Source: Lumnitzera littorea
Taxonomy: Eukaryota > Streptophyta > Magnoliopsida > Myrtales > Combretaceae
Length of the DNA: 64,000 bases
NCBI GenBank assembly: GCA_024138015.1
Contig: JAMXBB010000007.1
Location: forward strand, 70,764,718 to 70,828,717
Direction: 5' to 3'
Shown one piece after another: positions 1 to 12,005 of this stretch (position 1 is its first letter; each line of letters begins with the position of its first letter). The notes under the pieces are model-generated. The model worked only from the letters and a program-made list of their open reading frames with translations. It searched no databases and had not been told where the DNA came from. The translations under genes and the position numbers were made by a program.

Positions 1-1040
1 CCTTCTCGTGGTCTAAGTGAGTTGTGAAAAGTCGTTGAGGGAAAATAGGGAACGTGAGAGAAATTAAGTATAAGGAAAGGTAAAAGGAAAACTGAATCAA
101 AATTGGAAAGTTATAAAATTATTCTTATTGCAAGGAGAGTAATGAAACAGGTCAACGTCGGGTCCGCGAGGAAATGTGAAAAAGCCTCGTTAATTTAACG
201 TAAAAGTTTGTGGGAATGGGACTAAAATGGGAACGATAAAGAGGAAAAATAAAAAATAAAAGATAAAGAACAGAGGTTTCCTCAATTAAATGTTAGCAGG
301 AGACTAATGGTAATGAAGCTGCCTGAGGAAAAGAAGGACGATGAAATATTTTTCAATGTTAAACTTGATGATGTGATTTATTTGATTCGATTCGTAATAA
401 AATCAATTAGATATTAGAACAAATCTATTCACACTTTCTTTTGTGGGCAATTGTGTTGCAAAATATAACAGAAAGAAACCAATAGCTTGGAACACAAACA
501 AATGGAAAATAACCTATAATATACGGATTTAGATCCTCTAAAATTATTTTCTTAAAATAATCTCTTTAATATATAGACATATATAATCAATTATTGACAT
601 TATAGGAAAACACATGATACCATGATAATATCATTTGATAATTCAAAATTAAAAACAATCTTAATAATTAAATTTATAACTTTATCTAAAATATTTTAGA
701 TGATTCATTTCCATAATATATATATATATATGTGTATATAAGTGAGCTTTAGTTTGTAAGCCATCTCGTTTAACTCACTTTTTAAACGAGTTTGAAGCAA
801 GAATTTTTTTTTTTATCTGTTTAAAAAGTAAACCAAAATAGAACAGTTTGGATTGACTCATTTAATACATTTACGCTTTTAGTTTACGAATTGGCCTGTC
901 TAACTAGCTTTTTAAATGAGTCAAGATCAAGGTTTTTAGCTTGTTTAAAAAGCAGGTCAAATGAACTCGCTCAATGAGCCTACCTATTTAACTCGCAATC
1001 AAAGTAGGTTAAGCTATGGCATTTTACTGTGTTTACCACA

Positions 1041-1081
<41 letters not shown>

Positions 1082-1398
1082 TGTGTATGTGTGGTCATCA
1101 ATTAGTAAAACCTTGTGAATTAGGTTGGTCAGAATATTGGGTAGGGAAAGCCTAATAATACCTGACAAATGAAAATGTCATGGATTATATGGAAACTTGA
1201 AATTTAAGGATGCATGAGATTGTGCTTTTATAAATTGACAAAACCGCTTAATTAGAATTTACTAAACATGATAAAAATTAAGTAACATCAAATAGCAAAG
1301 AAATTTATTAAACAAACGAACCTTATGTGGAAAAGAAAAAAAGAAAGAAAAAGAAAAAATGAACCGTAGGCTTTAGACAGGGGATAATAGGCATAACT
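1..1398. other. AT-rich intergenic DNA, no gene seen
   Basis: No coding region is supported. The stretch holds a short TA run near 716-731 and a longer one at 1043-1078. About 745-1000 repeats short inverted words around 'ctcgtttaa' and 'ttaaacgag', which may be the worn remains of a transposon, but no termini or target duplication could be defined. Confidence 0.5.
1043..1078. repeat. (TA)18 microsatellite
   Basis: Uninterrupted TA dinucleotide run of about 18 units followed by a short GTGTGTATGTGTG tract. The open frames crossing it on both strands are low-complexity translations of the repeat and are not genes. Confidence 0.95.
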
Positions 1399-1928
1399 AA
1401 GGTCCCGTTTGTTTCAAGAAAAATATTTTTTTCAAAACATTTTTCCTATTTTTCCTTATTTGTTTTGCTAAAAAAAGTGCTTTAAGTAGAAAATGTTTTT
1501 CATATTTTTCTTATAAAGGAAAATGTTCTATATTCACAAACTCTAAGATAATGATTTTTTTTTTCTTGTAACTTACCTATAAATTATGTCTTAAATGTGA
1601 AAAAATTATACTAAGTAAAAAAATTATAGACTTATTAAAATATTATCAAAATCAACTAAAGTGGTTATAATAATATATATTGAAAAATTCATCTACATTT
1701 ATACTTTTGTTTTTAAATAAAATATTTGACACATTATATTTATAATAACATGTAGATATTAATATATTTTGGTGTGGTTATAAGTTATATAATATTTACT
1801 AGTTAAATATTGAAAAACCTTTTTAATACATTTTTATAAAAATATCTAAACATATGAAAATATATTATTTTCATGAAGACAAAATATTTTCTTCTAATAT
1901 GTGGTTTTCCTTAAAACAAATAGAGCTT
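1399..1928. mobile_element. MITE with GGTCCCGTTTGTTT-type terminal inverted repeats
   Basis: The left end AAGGTCCCGTTTGTTTC is matched in inverted orientation by the right end, which reads AAACAAATAGAGCTT. The interior is about 530 bp of AT-rich, A/T-run sequence without a reading frame. Length, AT content and these ends are typical of plant MITEs with 'gggctcgtttgttt' termini, usually assigned to hAT-like or related DNA transposons. No exact target duplication could be confirmed, so the superfamily is left open. Confidence 0.6.
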
Positions 1929-3202
1929 AAGAATTAAAAAATTACCACCAATAAATTAAGTTTAACCAAAAATAGAACCTTATTCTAAAACTTAAGTAAA
2001 ATCCGAATGTAAATTTTACTAATTAAACTAAGATAAAACTAAAATAAACTTAATTTCTTTATACCCACCGAATAAACTAAAATAAAACTACAATAATAAA
2101 CTAAATAAAAATATACCCACTGATTTCAGCTACTCAACTACATAGAGGAACTCCGTGGTACGTGATGCTCTTCGTGTGCGTGACCTGGCTTCTTCCCATA
2201 AATATGACCCAGAAGCTTCTTTTCTTTCCCCCTGGAAGACGTCGCCTCTGATTTCAAATTTAAAATATCACAAGACACCTAAACAAGTTATATGTTATGG
2301 TTTTTTTTTAATGAGGATAGCTTCCATTAAATATCCGTCAAAACAACAACGCCAAAAATGTCTATCCTGGAAGCTAAGGATTTAAGTTCTCCAAACAAAA
2401 TACATCATAATTACAAAAAGAGCTATGAAACTATGAAGATCATCCATCAGAGTTTTGAAAATAAATCTCCAAGCAACTGATTTAGACAGGAAATTAACCT
2501 GTTAATGGTAGATTGAGTAGCGAGTTTCGACATACATCGATATCTTAGGAAATAAATAATTTGGATAATAAAACTTATATTTTGATATGAAATAATTTTT
2601 AGAAATAATGCATATATATCAAATATATACAATGTATTAATATAATACCCTTAGGCTCTGAACCGCGAAATTAAGGTGTAAGTCAATGCTAACCAAATCA
2701 AGTGAGATTTTATAACTAAGTTATAAAATTTAGAAAAAATTATTTTGTGAAATTGAATAACTAAAATAATGTGTATATGTGAAGCAATTAAACAATGTCT
2801 CAAGTTAACCAGAACGGAAAGTTATTTAAGAAGTGAAGCTCATGACTATGCTCAAAATATTATTTAAAGTGATATATACTAGGTAAATATAATTTATATA
2901 TTACAAACATATAAATAATAAAGGATTGAGACATGGAATAGAGCCCTATAAAAGGTTAAGAAAATCCCTATAGAAACTTACAAATATCGCATAAGGCATA
3001 TAAAATATATAAAGAATAAATAAATGAATTAATAAAAAGGTGATTTTGGGAAAAAGTACGCTACAAATGGTTTTTTGTCTCCTAAATAAGAGATAGCTCA
3101 TGGTTTGGGAAATTAAAACAAAGATGGCACGTGGTTTTAAATGGCAAAATGAGGAGAGACATTGGTTTTTGAATATAGTTTTTTTTAAATCACTTGACAT
3201 AT
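1929..3202. other. AT-rich intergenic DNA, no gene seen
   Basis: Both strands are dense in stops. Short frames near 2155-2385, 2447-2632 and 2946-3200 show no recognisable protein similarity and have the residue bias of translated AT-rich DNA. Confidence 0.5.
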
Positions 3203-5950
3203 TGTAAGTTTTTTCCCCACACCACTCACTGTATAAACACTAAATCTACTCATTTCATACTCTTTAGATAGATTAAGAGCTTAGAAAAACTTATGAGCAT
3301 AATCTGGGATTTTCAAAAAAATTAGGAAAATAACGAGAAAAATTAGGGCAAAATCTAAACAATCATGGAAGCAAGTCAAATGACCACTTAAGAATGAGTG
3401 GCCACCATCACTAAGCTCCAAAAGCAATGCTTAAGTGGATCGATAAGACCTTGGTAGTGCATGGTGGCCAGAGCTTGTAGCAGCAATGAGTTCCAATTTT
3501 TACCCAATTTTCAATAATTTGTTAAAAATAGTAAATCAACTTGAAAAATTATATTCCTAGGCTATTTTTTATATTCTTTCATAGAAAAATATCAGTTTTT
3601 TTTTTTTTAAATATGCATGTTTTATATATCGCTATTAAGAAACTAATTGTTTCAAGCATATTTTCAATTTGATTTTGAAAAGGCCAAATGACGTTGTTTA
3701 AAGCTAAAACTTTTTTTTTTTCTGTAGACTCTTCATAATATTTATTATTAAGCTACGTTAAAAGTTTCCCCAAATTTACATGATAGATTCTTATTAGTTT
3801 AGATTTATAAAAAAACTACCAAATTTGAAAATTTAGGAAATTAGTTGATTTTTAAGTACATTTAATCAAATCTGAATTTTATTTATATTTTTTGTACTTA
3901 AATGATATTTTATATAGATGCATGAGTTTTCGGATGAAAAACTGGCCAAACGTATGATTTATCGCATTTTCACAAGTCAAAAGTAATGCTTTTGTGAAAC
4001 CGAAGTGGCAAAATGTATTGAAAAGCGAGCATGCACATGTTTTTAAAAAATTATCCAAATCTAAAATATGATCTTAGGAATGGTTTTACTATTGGTCATG
4101 TCCAAACTTGGTGAATCTTAATAGTTACATATATTCTTAACAAGTTTAAACATCATTTGGCTATGTAAAAGCTTCAGTAGAAGGTTACCTATAAAGTTAT
4201 TAATGTGACAATCAATAAAAGCATCCGTAGAAGGTCTCTGGTGAGATATCAAATTAAGTGAACTAAAATGTGTCTAAGCAGAAGCTTGAGTAGAAGGTTC
4301 TTTGGCGAAACATAAAGTGAAAACTAAAAGTAAAATATAAGTAGAAGCTTTCTTAGAAGCTTTCCTAGCCATGAATCCTATGACCAAACTTAAGTAGAAG
4401 GTTAAGCAGAAGATACAAGTAATGAAGTTAATAAGGATTCTTTCCTAATAGAAGGCTATGTAGAAAGTTAAATAACAAGGATATAAACAAAAATGAACAT
4501 GTAAAAGGTGGTGTAGAATGTCTTAAGTACTAATGAAATGCTCTTACCTAAAAAGCTAAGGTACGCACTCTAAAATTACAAACACACTTAAACTTTAATG
4601 AATCAATTATGCAACTTGAATAAACACTGAGTATAACTTTTAATCGTAGGTTACTTGAATAACTAGTAGCCCAAAGATGCTACTAAAGGTGAAGGATGCT
4701 AGTACTAGGTAAGTGGAAATTATATGTTTAGGAGGAGACCTATGTCTACTCATTAGGTTGCAAGTTATGTCGTTTATGTGATATGTGCTTGACTGATTAA
4801 ACTTGATTATAAATTCTTAGAATGATGTTTGCTGATTATATGATGTCCTTGGACATGTAATGGATTAGCTATGCTTGGTTTTAAATCTTAAGTTTGTTGC
4901 CATGAATGTATTGATTAAATGATATATGTTATGATGCATTCAAACTCTAGGAAACATTAGCAAATGGTTCAATCTTCAAGGTGTTTGCTTAAGCAAACCT
5001 GACACTAGGTTAAAGATTAGGCGATAATAGTTTAAATGAGATTAAAGCAAATTAAAATTGTAGTTGATAAAAAGCTCATACATTTTGCTTGATGTGGTGT
5101 TTGACACATTATCGGTGCATTTATGGCATGGCATTAAAAAGACCAATGGGTCAAATATATGAAAGGAAATTGTTTTTCTAAATAAGTACTTGATTTGGAA
5201 AAAGCTTGATTTTTTTCGGTTTTGATAAGCTAGGATTTTGAAGCATATAGGCTTGCATACACTCGAGTATTTCTCCTTGATCACTCAATGTATGATCGCC
5301 TTTTATTTAATAGTACTATTCCTCATTCATGACACAGGTTGGGGTTCCAACTCCTAAGTAACTTCTTGCTACTGTTATAGATTCCTAGACATTGCATCCA
5401 AATACCTAATTGAGTCGACCAATTGGATGAAAAACGAGGCTAGGGCATTGGATATTAGATCGGTACCGATGCATTAGCTCATGTTCATAAGTATGGCATG
5501 CATTTTTGTAAAGACCCCATGAGTAGCATAATATTATTTGACTAAATATCCACTACTAATATGTTACAATAACTGGATATATGTGTGTTTTACCTACTTT
5601 CACTTAGTTCACAATGAATTAAGTAGATATGCATTGTATCCATAGGCAAAAGCGAAGAATAGGAGGGATGCCACCACCATTAAGGAGGAAGATTTTGAGA
5701 GCGCCTAGATTGGAGTTAGCTAGACTTAGATAGTTGTTATGCATAAATCTTATAAAAAGAGTTAGAAAGACTATGATAGTTGGTTGTACAAAATTGTAAA
5801 TATATAATGTATCATTTGTAAGGCTAAACTCCAATAATACTATTTGATTATGTAAGTAAGTTGTTGTATATATATATGTAGCCTTATTCTCTAGTTTATT
5901 GCAAGTTAATTGTGGGTGTTGCATTCAGAGCTAAACTAGGATGTGATAAT
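3203..5950 (+). mobile_element. Probable eroded long LTR of a gypsy-type retrotransposon
   Basis: The block starts TGTAAGTTTTTTCCCC and ends near AGGATGTGATAA, which resembles the GTGTGACA end of many plant gypsy LTRs with one C-to-T change. A TATA-like TATAAACA lies near 3232. Downstream, a 'gtggccacc...gtggccagag' segment and 'tttgttaaaaatagtaaat' have recognisable counterparts in the better preserved solo LTR at 15924-18678. No matching target duplication was found and no coding region is present. Ends are approximate, and it could equally be a composite of older fragments. Confidence 0.4.
4160..4530 (+). repeat. Dispersed degenerate repeat of a GTAGAAGGTT core
   Basis: Within about 370 bp the word AGTAGAAGGTT and close variants (CCGTAGAAGGTC, GAGTAGAAGGTT, AAGTAGAAGCTT, AAGTAGAAGGTT, AAGCAGAAGATA, ATGTAGAAAGTT) recur roughly every 30-60 bp, often with an adjacent AAGCTT. 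The spacing is irregular, so this is not a simple tandem satellite. Confidence 0.6.
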
Positions 5951-6048
5951 TAAATGCATACATACATACATATATATATATACATATTTATATATATATA
6001 TCTGCAAATTAGTATATACCTATAAATTAGTATAGACTCAAATGTATA

Positions 6049-6584
6049 TAAAATATAGGATAAATTACACGAACCTTTCCTATGAATTTTCACAATTACA
6101 CAAAACATCCCTTATTTTCATAATAGAGCATTTATACCCCTAAAATGGATATGAGATTCATATTACTTACATATATGGTAGCTTACGTGTCTATCATGTT
6201 CATGTGGGAAATATATTAAAATAAATAGTTTGTCATGTTGTGGTAAATACGTAATTGATTTTTTTTTTCCTATTTAAAATCTACCTAACTAAATGAATTA
6301 CTAATTTGTATTGTCCCTATTGTAAACATATACAAATTAATATATATATATACCGTAGTTTATCTAGTCACAAAAACAATTATGTATTTACTATGATGTG
6401 GCAAGCTATTTATTTTAGTATACTTTCCACATCAATGTGATAGACATGTTAGCTTAACATATGTTTAACTAAAATGAGTCATACATCTATTCTAGGGATA
6501 TAAGTGTTCTATTTAAAAATGAGGGATGTCCATACAATTATGAAAATTCATAGAGGAGGTGCATACAATTTACTCTAAAATATA
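6049..6584. repeat. 9-bp target-site duplication TAAAATATA flanking a foldback MITE
   Basis: TAAAATATA occurs exactly at 6049-6057 and again at 6576-6584, directly flanking the inverted-repeat element at 6058-6575. Nine base pairs is the usual duplication length of Mutator-like transposons. Confidence 0.8.
6058..6575. mobile_element. Mutator-like foldback MITE with ~230-bp inverted arms
   Basis: The left end GGATAAATTACACGAACC pairs with the inverted right end GAGTAAATTGTATGCACC. The similarity continues inward for about 230 bp on each side, for example CCTATGAATTTTCACAATTA against TAATTATGAAAATTCATAGA, leaving a short loop near 6290-6345. The element has no reading frame, is 518 bp long and has a perfect 9-bp duplication, so a non-autonomous Mutator-like element is the best fit. 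A transcript across it would fold into a long double-stranded hairpin. Family membership is inferred from structure only. Confidence 0.85.
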
Positions 6585-8047
6585 ATTAGAATATATTAAA
6601 TAATTAACACGTTGCTAATGAACATGGTTCACATTTTGCAAAGTGTTAAAGAATTAAAATAAAAGGGACACATAACCATGAGTACATGCGTAGAAAAGTC
6701 CCACATTGAATTTTCATGCAATTTACCTCTCCATTCATTTATAAACCCTTAATATCAGCTTCACTTAGTTATTCAAGATACAAGAGAAATCATATAAAAT
6801 TTTTAGGAACTTAGCTAAGAACCTTAATGAAATAAGAGGGATTAAAGAAAATAGTTGCTGAGTAGGGTCAAGAAGGGAACTCAAGGCAACCTACAACCTA
6901 AAATGGTAGGTTTTGGAGGTCTTGAGTTTGGCACGTAGGGGAGTTTGGTAGACATAATGGGATGGGCAATAGAGCTTCAATAACTAGAGAAATAGTAATG
7001 TTTGAATTTTCACTTATAAGTTGCTATTTTTGTAAAAAAAAAAATATCAAAAGATATTTAAAATTCATGAAACTTAGTTTTCTTAAATAATTTTGCATAT
7101 AGAATCTAAAAACTAAATCAGATTTTTCAAATTCGAAGTGTTTATATAGTTTCCTTAAGAACCATCCTACTCCAATGAATTTTCTATTAATTTTTTAAAA
7201 TAGTATATGATGTTGTTTTGAGAGGGAGAATTACAATGGAATGAATAAATGTTTAGTAGTAAGTTCAAATAGAGGATCAACGTTTTACAAAATGGTTCAA
7301 ATGATGGATTCACAATAGTTAATCTATAAAATTATTTGAACCATTTTATGAAGCATTTATCTCTTATTTAAAACGTTAATTCCCTATTTAAACTTACTTT
7401 CAAATATTGATCTCCTTTGTTATAATTCTCCATGCTTTGAAATAACTTTTGGTTTAGAGATTCTTCATATGTTATATTTAATTTGCATAAAAATAATTTT
7501 TGATAAATTATACGTTTAATATTTATTAAAATTATTTTGTTAAATTTGCCATATTTTTTTAATAAAGGAAATTATGGGTTTTTAATTAAAATTCTTATTA
7601 AATTTGATTTGTAATGACTTTTAGAGCTTAGTTATGATTTTAAAAGCATTAAATTCGAATCTTGTAATTTAATTTGAATATTTGTCTAATTTGAGCTACT
7701 TTTTAGTAAAATAAAAAAAAAAATGCTTGAAATCAATATTTTGGAAAATATAAGTTATTGGAAATTTTAAACTTTGTAATTATCAAACCATAAACTCCAT
7801 ATTTTAATGAGTTTATAGTATTTTTCAAAGAATTAATTGGATACGTATACTAATTATTATAAAATTTTCTATTATTTTCCTATGTGTAGATTTATAGAAG
7901 TAATTGGTAACATATAGTAACAACACTATTGCTAGTTAAGTGTTGGGTAGACATTATGATTCTTCATTAATCCTAAGTGAAAATTTTATAAGTTATCTGG
8001 TATTTTAGTTAAATCAGAGATTATATCTTGGACTTTTACATAATAGC
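6585..8047 (+). mobile_element. Probable eroded LTR fragment with internal MITE
   Basis: Downstream of AAAGTCCCACATTGAA (near 6697) lies TTTATAAACCC at about 6740, which looks like the core promoter of an LTR. It is followed by sequence resembling the R-U5 side of the 15924-18678 LTR ('ttgctatttttgtaaaa ... catgaaactt'). The block carries a small MITE at about 7216-7440 and ends at the solo LTR that starts at 8048. It has no coding capacity and its boundaries are uncertain. Confidence 0.35.
7216..7440. mobile_element. Small foldback MITE
   Basis: GGGAGAATTACAA near 7225 is mirrored by TTATAATTCTCC at 7420-7431. Inward, GTAAGTTCAAATAGAGGATC pairs with GGGAATTAACGTTTT-type sequence on the other arm, and AAAATGGTTCAAAT appears inverted as ATTTGAACCATTTT. 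Arms are about 85-100 bp with several small gaps. No frame is present. Termini are given to within about 5 bp, and the target duplication is not certain. Confidence 0.65.
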
Positions 8048-8923
8048 TGTTGAGCCTAATTTTTCAGTTTTCATTTTCTTTAATTTGATCAATACTAAAC
8101 CTTAACCTAATATAATATTAATCTTGACTAAAAATTAAGAAAAATCTAGTTTCTTTTAAAAAGGTGACAAATTTTGGGAGTCGGCACCTAATTGGGCTTA
8201 GGAAAGAGTTAGATTAGAATCAACTATGTATATTGATTCTAAGCTAGCTATCAATCTATGGCACAAAAATCCTTTCAAAAAATAATTTTTGAAAAATTAG
8301 AGATTTTTAGTTTAGGGGCAAACCTTTTAAACCCTAAGCAAGTACCACTTTAACATTTTAAACTTAAATTTATTTTTGAAAATACCCTTTTTCTATAAAA
8401 AATTATTCTAAATTTACAACTAAATAAAAAGTTAATTTTATTTACAAAAAAGTGAAGAAAATTATAAATTAAATTTATTTACAAAGGAAAAAATAAACTT
8501 TCTTATTTTAAGTCATTTTTTAGATATATGTATTCTTTCTAGTAAAGATCAAACTTTCTATAATTCGGTTTTTTCATAAAATTTTAATATGTTGATTTAT
8601 TTTAATTTTGAAAATTTGGCTAAGTTTTTATGTCTCTTAGTTATTTTGGTTTTATTTGAGAAAAATTTTAAAAGAAAAGAGTCCTAATTTTTCAAATATT
8701 TCTTTTTGAAAAATTCTATAAGAAATCCTAAATTTGTAAAGGGGTTTATTAATTTTTTTTTTCATATTTTTGAAAACATTTTTTTTTCCTAAGTGATAAA
8801 AACTTTCTTTTTTATTTTATTTCATTGTTTATTTCCCTATGAAAAATTTTCTCAAAAAGAAAAAAAGAAAAATGCTTTATAAAGAGCCTATTAAAAAACC
8901 TTGTAATAATGAAGGAATGGGAT

Positions 8924-8957
8924 TTATTATTATTATTTTTATTATTATTATTATTAT
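8924..8957. repeat. (TTA)n microsatellite
   Basis: Imperfect run of TTA/ATT trinucleotides inside the solo LTR. Confidence 0.9.
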
Positions 8958-9610
8958 CATTTTTTAATTTTTTATCATTCAATTTAAAAAGAAACTTACG
9001 TTAAAAGAAATAAAATAAATAAATAAAAATAAAATAAGAAGAAATTGAACACAGGTTAAACTTAGAGTAGACTCGGGCATAGGGCAAAAGCAAAATCCAA
9101 GTATAGTAATCAGCTTTGGGTCAAGTTGCCCAACCTAATTACATACAATACATGTGAAGCTGAAGGAAGGAGATGGCAGTAATGGCAAGGATACCCCACA
9201 AGTGATTTTAAGCCCATTTTTTAGTAGGAAGAAGTGATTTTATGGGTTTTTAATTGGGAAAAGGGAGTTTGGGATAAGCGACACCAAGTTTGGTGGTTGT
9301 TTGGGTGGTGGTTGAAAACCACCCAATGATGGTGGTGGTGGTTGGGCTACGTGAAGGTTGCTAAACATGATAAAGTGGTGTGGTCTTAGGTTTTTTACCT
9401 TCACGAGCTTAGTCAGTGTGCTAATTTAGAATTAGGAGAAATGGTTATAGTGATTTTGAAGGTGGCTGGCGATGGCTAAACCTAAGTGGTTGTTAGTGGT
9501 GTTAGGAGGTATGATTAGAATGGGAAAGGGTAGCAATCAAAAGCTAGGGGGTTAGGGATTGTAGTAGTAGTAGTTTCAAGCTTTGAAAGTGTGAAAGAGA
9601 GAGAAAAGCT

Positions 9611-9634
9611 AGAGAGAGAGAGAGAGAGAGAGAG
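9611..9634. repeat. (AG)12 microsatellite in the LTR leader
   Basis: Twelve AG units about 95-115 bp downstream (on the minus strand) of the LTR TATA motif. The 5' LTR of element B has an equivalent GA-rich tract at about 31097-31130. Confidence 0.9.
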
Positions 9635-9725
9635 ACAACCAGTTTATAGAGACAGAGGGCTTGAAATGAATAGAATTAAAGGGATTTAAATGTGAGTTGA
9701 TGCCAAAATGAGCTTTGACAACCCC

Positions 9726-9733
9726 TTTTTATA
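9726..9733 (-). promoter_or_regulatory. Putative TATA box of the solo LTR
   Basis: The minus strand reads ACTATAAAAAGGGG here. The position corresponds to TATAAATA at 31193-31200 in the homologous 5' LTR of element B. It is probably the ancestral transcription start region; present activity is unknown. Confidence 0.5.
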
Positions 9734-11455
9734 GTGTTCTTAGCTCGACGAAGCTTGGGAATGTCGAAATTTGCATTAAAATAAAAAAATTGAATCATGG
9801 TTATTTAATTCAAAATTAATGAGATGCAATACGATTTTGATAAAATAAAAGCTCTAAATATGTTCTTTTCTCTTCATTTTTGCTTAAAATGTCTAGAAAC
9901 AAGTTCAATTTTTACCAAAAATGACTAGAATAAGTCAAATTTGATTTAGAGCTAAATTTGTCAATAATTTTTCTTAAGATTTTAACCCCCATTTCAACCT
10001 TCCAAGTGATTGTATCAAGATAAACACTAAGGCTTTATTCAGAGCATCCCAAGTATACTTCACGACCTTACTATTAATTTGGTAAAATTACAAAGCAAAA
10101 AGGATAAAAATTTTGCTTAAAAGTGAGCTATGCAATAAGGCATTAGGTGAGAAAATGGGGAACGTAGACATGGTTAGGCAATTAGAGGCTAAAACTTATC
10201 CTTGTTCGTTGGGAAACAAAAAAAAAAGGGCACTTAAGCACCTCAAGTGTGACTCAAACCTAAGTCTCATACCTACATGTATGTGTCCTTCACCATCAAG
10301 CCGTTTGGCTTATACCTCAATCATGTGTGTAAATCGATTGCACATATAAACTAAGCAAGCTTGGGCCAAATTCAAATATTGAATCTAAGCTTAGGCCCAA
10401 GCAATTTTTTCGTGTATTTTATTTATAACCAAGCCCTAAACAATATTAAAACTCTCAACTCCTTATTTATTTATTTTTAAATTTAAATTCTAATTTATTC
10501 TTCCTTATTGTAACATTTTATTCTATTCAAAATTTAATTACTACTCTTATTTTCTATACTTTATTCTAATATCCCAAAGATTTTTTTTTATATTTTATAT
10601 TTTATTAATTTTTAAAATTTTTTACACATTTTTTATTATTCTTTTGGATTTTTCTTTATTTATATATTTTTAAATTTTTAATTTTTCTTTTATTTTTTAT
10701 ATTTTTTCAACTAGGAGCCTTTTCTTTATTCATAAAAATTCCTAAAGTTATAGAGGATAAAAATGAAGTGTCTAAAGAAACTTTACCATAAAGATAAAAG
10801 AAACACCATTTTTACTTGAGGATAAACTGTATCAAGAAGCATTACAGTCAGTTAGCTACCTAAAACTTTTATCCACTTGGGGATTTTATGAAGAAGGGGG
10901 CAAAAATTTGGCTCTAACATAGCCACTCTAATGCCTAAGTAAGATTTGACTCATGGAAAGTAAAGAAACAAGAGTAAAGGTTGCAAAGAAGATTTCCTTT
11001 GGTGTTTTATGCTCTATATTATAAAGGACAGCTGGTAACCATTTCAAAACTGTTGCTTATAGGATTACCACATAAGGAATTTGAATTATAGACCATTCCC
11101 TGAATTCTAGGAACATGGTTAGATTGTTGGCGGGTTATGTGTAGTTACTTATGCAATGACTCTTAACTACTCACGCCTATGTTTGAATTTGAACTTTTAG
11201 CTATTAGACTAAGTCTTCTCAAGCTCTTTCCTTCTTTCCCAACTTATTCGAAGTCACTTCGATCTCTTTTCTTGTGTATAGCTTTGGCTCGAGCTTGTCC
11301 ATTATCCAAACTATCAAATCCTTATAGACTTAAGTTGATGATGGAGGTTAGGTCCTAGGTTCAAGAGGTTGGGCTATAAGCTTTCTAGGTCTTCTAAAGG
11401 TCTCTAGCACCGTAGGATCAAAATCCTTATCAACAATAATGTTAACGATATTGGT

Positions 11456-12005
11456 TTAAGGGTAAGGGGGGTAGTATAAGTGGTGGTTGTAGTGATGATA
11501 ATGGTAGTGATAGTAAAGATGGGGAAGATGGTAATGCGATAGTATTAGCAAACATGGTGGTGCAACAATGGTAGTGGTTTGGTAGCCATATGATGTTGGT
11601 GGAAGTATTAGGGTAATGGTAGTGATGACAATATTTGAAATGGACATTATGGGTTGGTGTTATGCAATTTTAGGTTAGTGATAGTGTAACTTGGTGGTGG
11701 TAGTGATTGCATTGATGATGTTAGTGGTAGATTCATAGTGGTAAGTAATGGCGGTAGTGGCGATAGTGGTAACGGTGGCGACAATAACAATGATCATAGA
11801 GGCACTAGTTGTGGTGTACATGTGATGGCTATGATAGTAAGTATGGTGATAGTAAGAATGGTGTGGTATGAGAGTTGAGTTTATCATGATGGTAGTCATG
11901 CAATGGTGAAGGTGATGGTATCGTAGTTGTGATAATGTTGAGAGTGGTGGTGTTAAAACGTATAACATGGTGGTAATTGTAATGGTTCTGTGGTGGTGCA
12001 ATTTG
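11456..12005 (+). repeat. Cryptic simple-sequence tract rich in TGG, TGA and TAG
   Basis: For about 550 bp the plus strand is built mainly of imperfect TGGTGG, GTAGTGATA and GATGATGG words with few pyrimidine runs, much purer than its AT-rich surroundings. On the opposite strand this yields His/Thr/Tyr-rich frames of 63 and 108 codons that have no protein-like complexity. It probably arose by slippage and subsequent mutation. Confidence 0.7.

Larger units (their letters stand above)
8048..10919 (-). mobile_element. Solo LTR (2.87 kb) of an Ogre-like gypsy family
   Basis: On the plus strand it runs from TGTTGAGCCTAATTTTT to AATTTGGCTCTAACA. The ends are inverted repeats of each other, as LTR termini are, and TAGC lies directly outside on both sides (4 bp, or ATAGC if one terminal A is shared). 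Orientation is taken from homology with the 5' LTR of element B (29554-32285): the shared left-end block, the TTTTTATA (minus-strand TATAAAAA) at 9726-9733 and the GGGGGCAAAAATT block near the right end are collinear in both. No internal region flanks it, so it is read as the product of LTR-LTR recombination. Confidence 0.8.

Noticed and set aside
745..1000. Possible hAT-like element with repeated TTTAAACGAG/CTCGTTTAA words
   Set aside because: No pair of termini or target duplication could be defined.
961..1168. Overlapping frames on both strands across the (TA)n tract
   Set aside because: The Tyr-Ile repeats come directly from the microsatellite; there is no family signature.
11456..12001. 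His/Thr/Tyr-rich minus-strand frames of 63 and 108 codons
   Set aside because: They are translations of the cryptic TGG/TGA tract and show no protein-like complexity.
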